Positions 12,717 through 25,030 of a DNA stretch of 64,000 nucleotides are shown piece after piece; within the stretch, counting starts at the first letter, position 1; each line of letters starts with the position of its first letter. The notes under the pieces are model-generated. The model saw only the letters and a list, made by a program, of their open reading frames with translations. It did no database searches and had not been told where the DNA came from. Source of the stretch: Homalodisca vitripennis (taxonomy: Eukaryota; Arthropoda; Insecta; Hemiptera; Cicadellidae); NCBI RefSeq assembly GCF_021130785.1, contig NC_060211.1, positions 123,763,001-123,827,000 of the forward strand. Reading direction: 5' to 3'. Both the position numbers and the translations under genes were made by a program.

Positions 12717-15700
12717 TTTTTAGATGCCTATAAAGTTTAAAATTCTAACTTCGAGCAAATGTTGCTAACTATTGGTGAATGAATTAACAGTAATAGTACA
12801 TTAACAGATTGTGAGTTTAAGGCCTAAATTATAGTTTTACATATCTACAGACATTGAATTCCAACTCAAACTTACAGGTATACTGATTAATTCGGTGTTG
12901 GTGCATCATATTTTTGCTAACAAGAAGACGCGAAATAAAAAAAATATTTACTGTTTCGTACGGAGTGCCCTAATAATAGTTTCTAAGTATAATTGCTAAT
13001 TCAAAACGATCGCTTTGTGAGTAATATGTTTTTATTTACTTAAATTTTTAACTCATAATTTGCCGTAATCACATAATACTGGTATAACAAGTAATGCAGT
13101 GAGGTTTCTTTATTAAAAGACTCTGCGTTAAGATTATTACGAACAATGTAGAGGACATTACAGAACAAGTTACGTAACTGTCTTCGCTGAAGTGTCACGT
13201 AAGATTTTAAATCTGTAGCTCATTTCTTTCTCAATACCACATGCAACAGATAAAATAAAATATTAGCCAGACACTTCAATAATAAGCTTTGCTGATATTC
13301 AGCCTTACTCAATGGACGACCATCTGACCACCATAGATCTTTAACTTGTTTGATTAAAAGTTTCATGAAAATATTTAGTATTACTACTTAATTAATCAAA
13401 TTTTCCAGGATATCATGTGGAGAACTAGGCTTTACATATTACACTACCAACACTTTTTTGAAAAATTATCATTTTTAATTAGACGTTGACTATGAAAAAA
13501 TTAGGTTTTATGCACCATTTTTAATCTTCAGCGCCATTTGCTCCCAAGCTGGGGAATATGGTCAGATAAACGGCAGAACTATTTTGTAAGCCTACTTAAC
13601 AGAAAGAAATCATGAAATGTTTAGTCTTTAGCTAGTCTTGAGGTATGAAGCGAATAACTTTTGACAAGTTCTCTGAGTAACAGGATTCGCCAACGTTCAG
13701 CCAAGAATAAATATTTATAATAAACCTTTTGAAATACTTAGTAACGATATAAAATGATTGCACGGTCAAAAATATTTCCTAGATATAATTTTAAACCATT
13801 CGAACTTACATTAAACGCCTAAGAGTGTTACTAGAGTTGGTAATTTATAAGTGTTATATTCTCCAATAAATGAAACCACCACTTGAGCGGAACAGCGAAG
13901 TTGTTGCCACATTCACACAGCAATCAAATCATTTACTGACAAAGTGTGTTCGACAAAAAATTCACTTTTATTCACATTACCATTTTGTTTCTCTGTAAAG
14001 ATCAAAAGCTGTGAGCGAAAAGCAATAACAAATCAATTTCAGTAGAATGTAATTAACGTTTCATGTGAACGTCAGAAGAGTTAATTACAAGTACTCCTAA
14101 ACGAGATATTAATTTTATTATTATTAACACGTGCTCTTCGTTTATACGAGTTAAAAAAACTAAATTTTAGGTTAAGTTATTAACACTGTTAATGACAAAA
14201 CATGCTTATAGGTGTACCATTATAGGTTGTGAATAATTATTTCTTATATACTAGCTCTAATGTTCTACGGTTATCCATGCTGTGCTTTTGGATCGCGGTT
14301 AGTAGTTCTTTGCTGTCTCTTAGTTATTTTAAGGATTTTGTGTTAGCTATCTTCATACTTTATGTGTATTAATGTTATGTAAATGTCATTATTAATATTC
14401 ACGTGTCATACAAAATACGCCTTTGGGGAATATATTACCAATAAGAACCGTTAAGAGCGTTTAAAACTCAATTAAAGCTATTATAATCATTTCAAGACTA
14501 GATATTACAGAATTGTGTAGAAATGCTATCAGAGAGCTTGTGTTGGTGAATATACCTATAGATTCGATATTCTTGAGGTGATTCTGTACTGCTTTTCAAA
14601 GTGTGCTCCTGTAAGAGGTATGGAAGTTCAAAATATGAAACATAGGATAGAAAACATGGTGTCAAACTTATCAACGGACTTTCTGATTTGCTTAAAAGTG
14701 TAAACAGATTTCCGTTTAAGGCTTATTGGTGTCAGGTGTTATTATTCTGTTCATGATTTTCTCAAGCAGGGACTGTTAGAAATTGACATTGGAAAGCTAC
14801 ATACAATCTTGATCCAAACGTAATAAATAAGTGTTACTATTATGCATGTCTAAATGTGACATGGATTGATTATAATCATACGCTATAACAGATATTTGAT
14901 ATTGTATGTTACGTAGATACAATAATAAACCCTACCTAATACACCTATTGAATATAGGCCTAAAATGACGCTAGAAATACGATGTATATTGTTTAAATGC
15001 TGTAAAGAATAATTGTCAATATCCTAAAAGTAAAACATAAGTATATACATTATAGCATTATAGTTCTGATCGATCTACTCTTTTATTTACGTAATAAATA
15101 AATATTACATTTTGTGTTATTGAACCTGTCTACTCGTATCGGCAAAATATTCACATAGCCAATATATTGATTACCTATTATTCACAAACAAAGCTTACTT
15201 GAGGTAAGGCTATAAATCTCATGGCTTATTAAGATCAATTTATTACGCCGTATTCTATGTGATTGACAGCTCGGTATACTCCAGAACCATGTTACTACAG
15301 TAGTGGCGTGTGTGTGTTCCATTAGCGTAGGAATTAGGATAGCAATTAACCTAGCTTAATTTCACTCCACTCACATCCTATTGCAGTAGATATTTCTTAT
15401 GTATTATATAATTTCATCATATTAATGTTAATAATTACTATTATTACTACGTTTAAACTTTCCGTTCTTTAGACTGTTCATCAGTTTTAATCAATTCAAT
15501 TAATTATGTTAATCTGTAGATTATTTTGTACACTATTCAAATCAAGAAAAAGAATCAGTATGGAACTACCTAATAAAGTAATAGTAGTAATCACTAGCCC
15601 CTGATTAGGAAAGATGTTTAGGGGTATTTACCTGTTTTAAGATTTTTTGTTCATTTATTTATTAATTCTGTGTTTTATTAGTCTAAACACTTTGTTTTGT

Positions 15701-16129
15701 GTTAATTGTTTTATGTAATTGTGGGTGCATGTGTTTTGTGTGGACTGAGAATATGAGAGATAAAAGTTCAGACTTAGTTTTTAAAGCTTACCAGAATTTA
15801 AAGTAGGTTATTCCTTCATTTAGTGATTTATTCGCTAAACCTCGCTTTATATAAGAAGCTGTTAAAATTGAATGCCTTCTGTTTGTTGGTTTGTTCGCAT
15901 GGAACCATGAAAATGAAAAAAACGTATTTACTTGAAATTTTAGAAGTAACATCAAGTTCGAAGACATTGCTTGACCTTCCATTGAATTTAGCTGATATGA
16001 AGAATATTGTTACATTTATTTTATGGGTAACCAAGATTGTAACGAGATAATCATGGAAAACTACAGTTTTAAACACACTGAGTGCAACTAAATGATATTT
16101 CAACATGTGACATAGTAACATGTGTGGTC

Positions 16130-16444
16130 TCATGAAATGATTTGTAAAACTGAAATTTTATAAGCTAGTTCAGCCTGAAATACAACACAAGATGTGAGAT
16201 AACTTGATAATTGTATTAATTTGTTGTTTCGCTTTATATATTTGAGTTTAGTTTCATCAATAGAAAACCCAGCAATATAATCAGTTTTATTGGTGATATG
16301 CCCTATGTCTATAAGTGAAAGACCTACACTATTGCAAAAACTTGCTTGACAAAAACCTTGCATTGTAAATAGAAATGGTTTCGGATTACTAATACTTTTT
16401 TCTATAGTTTTAAAAACACAATCTAAGTACATGAGAGACGACAA
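16130..16444 (-). CDS. Unrecognised 104-residue ORF
   Basis: ATG to TGA with mixed composition (NPKPFLFTMQGFCQ, then DIGHITNKTDYIAGF). It is longer than most chance ORFs in this A+T-rich DNA but has no family motif I recognise. It is followed on the same strand by another open frame (15828-16133). Either could be a decayed element. Confidence 0.15.
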   Translation of the reverse strand: MSSLMYLDCVFKTIEKSISNPKPFLFTMQGFCQASFCNSVGLSLIDIGHITNKTDYIAGFSIDETKLKYIKRNNKLIQLSSYLTSCVVFQAELAYKISVLQIIS

Positions 16445-16908
16445 TAATCATAGCTTCTCCTAATAAAATAAAGAATATTGACTTCTACCAAGGTAGTTAG
16501 TTAATTTCAAAGCTAAAAGGGTAGGGCTGGGGATAAGTCACACAAGACTTAGTGAGCATGTTCTCACTCTGGAGAAATCACCTCAATTTGACACAGGTAA
16601 TGCATTTCCCAAGACTGCGGCTGATATAACCGTACTGGAACATATGTTGGATGGGATAAATAGTGATTGCAACTAATTTAGAGAGAAATTCATTTGAAGA
16701 AAATCTTTCCTCCTTACTAATGAATCGTTTGATTTCTAAAATTATTTATTCTTTGACCGTAGTTAACAAAAATAAGTTTATAATGCCTAATTTAAATATA
16801 GCAATAACTAATTCACATTGCTTATGAGCCTAGAATCAATTAATAGACACAGCACGCGTTTTCTCGCAATATAATCATATTTTATTAACTATCCTTCTTA
16901 TCTGATGT

Positions 16909-16910
<2 letters not shown>

Positions 16911-16984
<74 letters not shown>
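16911..16984. repeat. (TA)n microsatellite
   Basis: About 36 TA units with one phase break near 16960. Confidence 0.95.
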
Positions 16985-18179
16985 AGGACGTTCATACATC
17001 TCCTACATCAATATGTTTAATATTTAATGAGGAGTTGTATATAAAACCCGTTTGAACTACAAATACAGTTTTGGTTTAATGCTAGTAATAAACAACTTCA
17101 GGATTCAAGTTGACTTAAATCAGAGGAATTCATAGTAATCAAAGTGTACAGGATGAAAATTAAAGTGGCAGATAGAAATTTAAAGGTAACAGGCAATAAC
17201 TCCTAGATAATAAGAAAGCCCAATGATAGGTGGAGTTGGTTTTGTAATAAATTACTCGAAGTTGAAACTCAACCTTCAGTATAACAGTTATTAGCACTAG
17301 GTTATTAGATTAAAGCCTGAGATCAGCAGTTGTATGCTTAGTTACTAGATTCAGCATTGCACAAGATAAAATATATATATATATGACATATACAAGTAAA
17401 ATGTTTTTATCAATGGTACATTTCACATTTTTCATTTCAAATTTATATCATTGGGGAAATTAAGTTAAGATTTAAGTCTAAACTTATAGCATCTACAATG
17501 TTTTATCATTCTAAATCCTAATAACACTTTTATTTTCTATTTACCTTTGGTCACTAGGACACAACATAAAAATGTATAAAACATTGCTCTTACAAACACT
17601 TTTGCAATTATAGAGTTGGCTACTCTTAAATAATCTAATCTTGGTTGTAACGTTATATTCTGCCCTTATAATCCTCGCCTAACACTATTGTGAGTTTTAA
17701 TGACCCGTCACAACATTTGTTACTGTAAACATACATCATTGTATGAATACATAAACAAACATATGAATGTTAGGTTTTTTCAGACAACACGCAGTAGTAC
17801 CTATGTAGTCACGACATAGAGGGAACAGCTGAACGTCAACAGAGATAAGGCAACACCGCACCAGGATATCATCAAAATATTATGTTGCGGGCTGCTCTTA
17901 GAGAAAACATAATTACAGATTTACCTGTACAGTTATGCTACATTAGAAAAATTAATACTTTTTATAATAACGTTGATAAAGCTATAGTTCGGAAAAACAA
18001 GTATGTAACCTCGGAATGAAAGATAATAAGCTAAAAATTTGCATACATCTTCATTTTGATGTATAAAACTTACCTCGAAAGTCTCATATAATCGCGTGTA
18101 CGCGACTTAAGATATTTAAGGTCAAAGATCACGAAAATAGGTCTTTTGCAAATATCTCGTTTCCCTTACGCTAAAGACT

Positions 18180-18270
18180 TTACTATTACTGTTATTACTT
18201 AATACTATAATTATTGTTATTATTATTATCATTATTATTGCATTTTTATTATTATTTATTATTTAATTAC
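18180..18270. repeat. (ATT)n-rich microsatellite
   Basis: Imperfect TTA/ATT trinucleotide array with interruptions. Confidence 0.7.
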
Positions 18271-20289
18271 CATATTTATAGATATTAATTATGAAAATAA
18301 AGACGTATGCAAATGTTTAGCTTATTATCGTTCATTCCGAGGTTGCATCCTTATTTTGCCTTATTTTACTGAGTTACTAAGTTTCAGAACTAAGTATCAC
18401 ATAAAGTGTTTTTAGTAGGTTAATCTGTAGAACATGTCTTTTCCACCTCACGAATAATCTTCATTCCTAATATAAAACACATACAAAACACAAATGAGTA
18501 GTCCTACTCTCTATTTATGAAATACTCAAACACTAATTTAGCTGAATCTTTTATTTTAGATAATACTTGAGATATGCACTCAAATTGTTTCAAATTGGGT
18601 TTGGCGTCTTGTATTCTAGATATGGATAGTAACATACATCATAATTGTGACACTCTGTCATTCTGCAGATGAATTTAATCTTACACCTGCAATAAAGTTT
18701 TGAGTTTTTGATCAGGAGTAATTATTGAAATAACCAAACATTATAAAGCTTTATCATTAGTGATATTTCCAAAAATATTGTTGACAATATATTTCACCGT
18801 GTCGGTAATTCGCAGTTTTTAAGCGTTGGGTTTTAAAAACAACTCATAAAGGTGGCCCATCTGTTATCCCTTACCCTGTTGCTGGTCCGAGGCAGGTTTA
18901 TAGGCGGCAATATTTCGTAGGAAAATCAGTTACCTCGTTTTAAAGGTAGTTTAGTAACCACGGTTTGAAACAATGGATGGTAAAAATATTACCTGAATTT
19001 GCTCAATAAAACAATTATTTATAAAAAAAAGTTTGATAAATGTTATGTAATAAATGCAAGGTGTTTGTAATCCCTCAAATCATTTACTAATGAATCACAT
19101 TATGAAATAAACAAAATACAAAAATATATTGTTAAATAATACAGTCGTGCATCATTCATTACCCGTAATGATAAGAATAAGAATGGCTTTAACACTCAAT
19201 AACAAGACTACTCAGTTTAATTATACGATTAAAGTTTATTAGTTAATAGAAGTAATACTGAGGCATTTAAATACTAAAAAAATTTTGATTACAGCTGTAT
19301 CACAAGCTTCTGGGAATGTAAAAAATATAAAATTTAATTTATACTAATGTATACTTGAGGTTTGCTCTTTAAAACGATTTAAAATCTACTTAAATCTCTG
19401 AGCCTCTGTTAATATATCGTGTTTTAATTTTCAATTATTAATTTACTCAGCGATGGATTCTGTTTAATTTCCCCCAGGTCAATTATCTTCCAGCACAAAT
19501 TCGTTTGATACTAAAGAAAGTTAAACCTCCACATACGAAACTACCGAGTATTTAGACTCTGAATTGAACTTAAAAAATAAAGAACTTTGTAGAATATTTA
19601 GATTTGCGCATATTAAGAAAACATTTTTAATTAATATTTATAGAATTTTTAAAATCAATATTTATAGAACCTTTATATTCACGATAATAAATCTGTCCAT
19701 TGCGCATATTTTAGAAGAATAACATTGCACATATTTCTTGTATAAGTTTGTTTGTATCCTTTATAGGCACGATAATTTGCCGATCCTAGGGTCTCACTAT
19801 CAAATGATTAATTTAAAATTGTAATTAAAGGGAAATAATCTAACTTTTTGCAACAAATTTTGCTTTAATGTGACGGCAAACAAAATAAACAATTAGGTTA
19901 TTTAAAAATTCCTTCTCGAAGATAAAAGTACAATGCAGTAAAATGCAATTTATATTTACTGTACCTAATGAATATGTTATATTTTATTAAAAAATTATCT
20001 CAAGCATTGTTAAAACAAAATTAATGATCTTAGAATTAAAAATTAAGAATAAACAGATAATATGCATTCATCAACAACAAGTGCAATCCACTTGTTTAGC
20101 AAATAAAACATGAGGTAACTTCTTTCCACTTTAATAAACCCTAATTAATTGTTAATATAAATCATTAAAATTAATAAAATAAGACGACAAAGGTGCATGT
20201 TTTTCACATAAAAGTCGTAATTTCTTTTGTGCCCCTTATCTTTGTCCTTCATTCATCTGCACAAATCTGAATATTTTGTAATATTATTG

Positions 20290-20292
<3 letters not shown>

Positions 20293-20337
<45 letters not shown>

Positions 20338-20346
20338 TATATGATA

Positions 20347-20378
<32 letters not shown>

Positions 20379-20401
20379 CATATATGTATATATATATATA
20401 T
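20293..20401. repeat. (TA)n microsatellite, compound
   Basis: Two TA tracts separated by GATTATATG. The second is interrupted by single C and G bases. The 66-residue Tyr-Ile ORF here is an artefact of the repeat. Confidence 0.95.
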
Positions 20402-21066
20402 TCATCCTAATATGGTTAACCGATTGAGATCTATTAATTAAATTTTGAGCTACAAATTACAGTAAAGATGACACAGAAAGACTATGCGATGAAATATTCA
20501 AATGGTCATACACGACATATATATTTATTCTACGATATTGTAACCCACTTCAATACAGTTTCATATCCATAACTCAAATAAATATAGAATTTTTATGACT
20601 TTATTAACATACTGACTTTACCTAAATATTCTTCATTCAACTTTTTGGTTTACAATTCGGAAAAGTAGGGTAATCTCCTGCCCAAGATGTGCTCAAAATG
20701 AAGGGTAAAAATCCCTTATTCATTAACAAAGACATAGTATATTAAACTAAAATGTATAAACGTTGAATTGTTATATGGCTTTTTCCTTTGCTATAGTAAA
20801 AGAAAATAAAGTTCGGCATGTATTCCCAATAAATAGAAAAAATACAGACACAGAAGTGGTTTACATTGACTGTAAAACTATTATAAAGAACCTTGGAATA
20901 TTAAGTTACTCTATAGGTTTTATTTGAAGCCACAAGACCAAAAAGTATGAAAAAAAACTCTGACGAGGAACTTTCATTATTTGTGGATTCAAGCATCTAC
21001 TCTAGATTAGGAACTTACTCTTTATTTTGGCTTATTTTTTTAAATAACATAGCTTGGGTGAGTTAA

Positions 21067-22102
21067 CACTTTGTACCCTGAGCCCGAGTATAGGTCGGGC
21101 CGCGTCGGCAACGCCTGCTACCGGCGCCCGAGTATACCTCGGGTCGTGTTATTTAATTGTATTATTTAGCTGTCATCTTATTTTAGGATTCAAACATTTT
21201 TATTATGTTCATTGGTTATTAAGTTCGTATTTGTTGGTTTTGAGATCCCTGGGTCACGTTTTAGTAATGAAATACGTATATTTATCGTCATATTACAAGC
21301 GAGTCTAGACAGCTGATCGTAGGCGCCGCGGCTGATCGTCGGTACTGTCATTTTGCTTTGTAGTGATTCACGTTATGTTTTGTTGTGAGTCTTAGTGATG
21401 CCTTACTAAGTTTTCTACAAATATTGCTGACAAATACTGAAGAAAATGTTATTATAATGTATTCTAAATGTGAATTTAACTGTTTGAAAAAATCAGAACT
21501 TTAGTTTCTTACTGAATGAAGTAAAGGCAAATGTAAGCAATGTGACGTTATCCGTGTGTTTTGTTTTGTATTTACACTCGCTTTGTTCTTTCTTTTCGAC
21601 TTTCCGTTGATTTTCTTTTATATTCTTTACTTATTATTTTATAGTTTAAATAATATTGGTGATGAAATCAAAAGTGATGCAATTCGCGATCTTTTGTTTA
21701 ACTCCGAGTCGAAAAATTACGATGATTTTGATACACGCCTGGGACCAAATATTGATTTTATGAAAGATCTAAACGAAAATGTGCGAGATCCTGTATTTCA
21801 TTCAGACCATTGTGCTTTAAAAAATTACCACACTAAGGCGAACTACCTGAACTAACAAGCTATGTAGCAAAAACTTTTTTTGTATTTTTTTTACATAACA
21901 TTCAATATTATGTAATAATTTTATTTTGAAAATAAACTTTATATTTGTATACATTAAAAAAGTATGTATCTCTATCTTTAAAAAGATATATAGTATGAGT
22001 TTATAACATTATTACTTTAATAACACAGAATTTGTTTAAATCATTATAAAACCCCCAGGGAGCCACGCCGAAACATGTATTAAGGGCCCAGGGTACAAAG
22101 TG
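21067..22102. mobile_element. Non-autonomous piggyBac-like element inside repeat unit R1
   Basis: The left end is TTAA (21063-21066) followed by CACTTTGTACCCTGAGCCC. The right end at 22084-22102 is the reverse complement with one mismatch in 19. In the two paralogous units the flanking sequence is continuous at an intact TTTTAAAC (near 38540 and 54157), which is the empty site. The right-hand TTAA here has become AAAA. Next to the left end are two G+C-rich hairpins with the motif GCCCGAGTATA (21083-21099 and 21127-21143, the latter a perfect CCCGAG/CTCGGG pair). The element is 1036 bp and encodes no recognisable transposase. It contains one short reading frame (21556-21855) followed by AATAAA. 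Confidence 0.8.
21556..21855 (+). CDS. Unrecognised 99-residue reading frame in the piggyBac-like element
   Basis: I do not recognise the product. The first about 30 residues are hydrophobic and Phe/Leu-rich. This part may be intron, because TTTTATAG just before codon 31 (near 21642) looks like a 3' splice acceptor. The remaining about 68 residues are hydrophilic and protein-like (GDEIKSDAIRDLLF, then NYDDFDTRLGPNIDF) and end in a TAA. AATAAA follows at 21931-21936, about 75 bp downstream, so the stretch could be a terminal exon. It may be a remnant of the element's former gene or a captured host exon. It lacks the Asp motifs and Cys cluster of a piggyBac transposase. Confidence 0.35.
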   Translation: MFCFVFTLALFFLFDFPLIFFYILYLLFYSLNNIGDEIKSDAIRDLLFNSESKNYDDFDTRLGPNIDFMKDLNENVRDPVFHSDHCALKNYHTKANYLN

Positions 22103-23077
22103 AAAAAAACGTTCTTTTACTAAACATTTTAAAACGGCAAAAATTCTCATTTAAAAATTTATTTAAAATAAAATATTTTCAAAACATATACTCATTTATA
22201 CTTTGCGATCCCTTTAGATTTCGAGAATGAGACCGTTAAAATTTTGGAAAAAAAATTAAATATCTGTACTAAAGCCTAAGATTGCGAATGACTTTGTATG
22301 AGTACAAGTTGAGACATGTACTTTAGGGATATCCTTCGGTTCAAAAATACCAATGAACAGAATTAATAATTTATTTAAGTCAATGGCTGATTAATGTTTT
22401 AATAAAAAATATGTATTAATAACAAACAAAGCTATCCGAAAATTTTATATATCATTCTTTATATAAATATATATATATATAAATTTCAGATTCGTTCATT
22501 ATGCTAATATATTTTAAGGCTCTTGAATAATTACCATAAATGTATTACACCTATAATAAGATATAACACTATGTGCTATCGAAGAGTCAAGTGCTACACA
22601 TGTTAAAAATGCAGACAGCATCGTAAATTAGAAATTGTGCAAAAATTCCAAATTTAGTTCAAACTAAATTTTTAGTAAATGAAATTAAAACTTTATTTCA
22701 TAATAATAAAATGTATATAGCATACTTTCTATCGTGATTTAACTTTCCGGATACCTATGATTTATAGTAACAAATTTGCAAACGCACACACACTTTTATG
22801 TGTACTAAGTTAATAGGGAACAAGTTAAACCAAACAGGTTACTTATCTAAAAGTGGAGTTTGGGTGACTATGCGATTCATTTATGGTAGTGATTCACATT
22901 TATATTATAATCTAATTTATTACATTATTACTACTGTCATGAGTAATTTTAATTATATTAAGACTATTAACTATTATCATGTAAACATATACTAAACCGA
23001 TTAATACAAGTATGCCATTCTGAAACAACAATTTTAACCAAATTAGTTTAAATATTTTAAGTAGAACAATACATTAC

Positions 23078-23144
23078 CTAGAGTATGTGTCGTGTGTGTA
23101 TTAGTGTGAGTGGGGCGACTTCCTACCGCATTGACGACATCACC
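23078..23144 (-). other. Candidate exon C, unit R1
   Basis: A 67 bp G+C-rich island, read on the minus strand after TTGTTACAG and ending before GTAATG, so both ends look like splice sites. Read from the first base (phase 0) it is open: GDVVNAVGSRPTHTNTH and so on. R2 (39570-39636) and R3 (55410-55476) have the same length and the same ends. I do not recognise the peptide; the exon may be non-coding. Confidence 0.3.
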
Positions 23145-23325
23145 CTGTAACAATCAGAAAAGACAGCATGTATTACTGTATCATGGTAAACCATAAATTT
23201 ACCAAAACCAATATAATTATAGAAATATAAGTTAATTAAATAAATAGGTTTAATACTAACTATATTCATGGAACAAATATGTAAACTTAAGTACGAGTAT
23301 TATATTAACTCATAAATTTAGTTAC

Positions 23326-23510
23326 CTTAATATGTTGTGTAGTGGAGAATTATTGTTGTAGTTAAATGTAGTTCTACACGCACGCGTACTTTCACACTTT
23401 TCCATTCAATCATCATTCATACTTTGTGTGTTTTGCAACACACACACGTGGAGAGTGTTACGTGATAATGTCAAAGAGGAGACGTCAAGCCAACGCAGGA
23501 CCGAAGCCAC
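23326..23510 (-). other. Candidate exon B, unit R1
   Basis: On the minus strand it follows a TTTTCAG acceptor and ends at TTAAG before GTAAC, 185 bp. In the phase that joins exon A, R2 and R3 read GGFGPALACRPLFDII, and R2 then stops at TAA. R1 has a TGA in place of the Cys codon, so it is not fully coding there. An overlapping 27-codon plus-strand frame starting MSKRRRQANAG is also present in all three copies. Confidence 0.3.
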
Positions 23511-23886
23511 CTGAAAATAATCAGAACAAAACTCTCGAATCACAAAAATGACACTAATCAGTATCCTGCTTTATTTATAATACCTCATAAAATAGTGTTA
23601 CAAGTCTTAAGCTTTGACTAAAACTGTAGTTTCAGAATGGCATTACATTTACACCTGAAATATCCCAAATACTTACGGTACTGTGTCATCTCGCATTGAG
23701 GATAAGAAATATAGCATGCTGAAACATGATTTCATATTAATAATCAAAATATAATGAGTAAATTATTTAACTAATACTTAGCATGGATAATATTTTAGTG
23801 GTGTAAATACAGACGGAAAATATGTACCGAAGAAAATGTATATGAGATCCATTAAAAAGTAACTTATAAAACTTCTAATAACCAAC

Positions 23887-23975
23887 CTTGGCAGGGATTG
23901 GGACTGCCTGTGATTATAACAGTAGCCGTGCATTCATCACTGTTACTAGAACCAACAGCAATGGCTGCAGTGAAA
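23887..23975 (-). other. Candidate exon A, unit R1
   Basis: 89 bp, read on the minus strand after ATAACAG and ending CAAG before GTTGGT. The open frame ends in TGSPNPCQG and is rich in Ser, Thr, Ala and Gly, with two Cys. R2 and R3 have exactly 89 bp here. A TAA lies just upstream of the proposed acceptor, so the exon must start at or after the AG. No known family is recognised. Confidence 0.3.
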
Positions 23976-24000
23976 CTGTTATGCGCACCCAGGTTAGAGC

Positions 24001-24056
24001 ATTACATGGTACTAGGGTCAGTCCTTGGATAGGTCGTCGCCCTTCTACCATGTAAT
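24001..24056. other. Conserved stem-loop, unit R1
   Basis: ATTACATGGTA (24001-24011) pairs perfectly with TACCATGTAAT (24046-24056). Inside it, AGGG pairs with CCCT across a two-base mismatch, leaving a loop of about 25 bases. The same hairpin is present in R2 (42971-43026, one change in the arm) and R3 (56352-56407), directly upstream of candidate exon A on the minus strand. Confidence 0.6.
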
Positions 24057-24834
24057 ACTCCCCTCCCTTATTAGGTTGGTTAATTGAGATATTTAGCTTA
24101 CGTCACTTGTGCTGCAATCTACCACAGACGTATTGCACTTTACCGTATTAATACATGATAAAAGCGTTTAATGTTTTCAGATTACATAAGTGTTTAATTA
24201 TACTTGTAGTGCAATTAAATTATAACAAGAAAGAAAAATATTTTTATTTGACACAACGGTTGATATTAAAATGAAATATATTCTATTCTCGGTTCAATTT
24301 AAGTAATATAAATATAGAGGTTACTCCATATTTTGTTTAATTTGATCTTGAATTACACTCCTAATTGCACCCAATCTACCAAGTGCACAATGTGCTGACT
24401 TGAAAGATGTGTCAATATTATTAATAATAAGTTTGATTTAATATTAGGATCTGATAGGATAAGACTTCTACGTTCACCACATTTAACACTTTAAGACCAA
24501 TGCTAAACATTGGATTTACCTTTTCATAAAAATTAAGTTCACGACGGTTAAAAATTACTAAATAATAATAAAGTTATAATTTAGTTTCTATAGAAAGTTT
24601 CTACCAACGGAATTCATAGATTTACTAACATCATGGAATCTTTATTTTATTACATATTCTTAATAATATCCTCCGTTAATAATTTCCGTCCTGTTCTCAT
24701 TGATACTGTGTCGGAAGTTAGCCCAAGACCACAGGTAGCGGACACAGGTACTACCTTTACCAACACCCTGGAAGTGTTTATGAAGAAACAAACTGAGGCA
24801 ATACATTGATGACGTCAAAGGAGACATAACGAGA

Positions 24835-25030
24835 AACGACTTGTGGTCGAATATTTATTTAAGTTACAGCAGTGGAAAACGAAATTGTGTGTGCTGATAT
24901 CACAGGAGACTTGAAAACTTAACCAGTAAATGCACCTAAGCTAACCTTGTCAGTACGCTATCAGAGCCTCGGGAGTCAAGTCGTGGATCACTATTAGCGG
25001 ATAGCTTTCTCGTACTAATGTAATTCCACC
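24835..25030 (+). repeat. Decayed SINE-like block in unit R1
   Basis: It aligns by eye with 40690-40870. Shared landmarks in order are GTGGTCGAAT, CAGCAGTGGAAAACGAAA, GTGTGTGCTGATATCAC, AAATGCAC, CTGTCAG-like, GAGCCTCGGGAGTCAAGTCG and CTAATGTAATTCCACC. It is A+T-drifted relative to the younger copy, as expected of an old insertion that predates the unit duplication. Confidence 0.5.

Larger units (their letters stand above)
12717..20292. other. A+T-rich DNA with microsatellites
   Basis: Holds the (TA)n and (ATT)n tracts and the unassigned ORFs at 15823-16444. Otherwise featureless. Confidence 0.45.

Noticed and set aside
20227..20427. 66-residue ORF rich in Tyr-Ile
   Set aside because: It translates a (TA)n microsatellite; the same holds for 59260-59460, 59831-60043 and 59844-60080.
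23930..23990. Hydrophobic alternative frame across candidate exon A (LQPLLLVLVTV) as a signal peptide
   Set aside because: It has no in-frame ATG, a TGA upstream in R2, and a conserved TAA immediately after.
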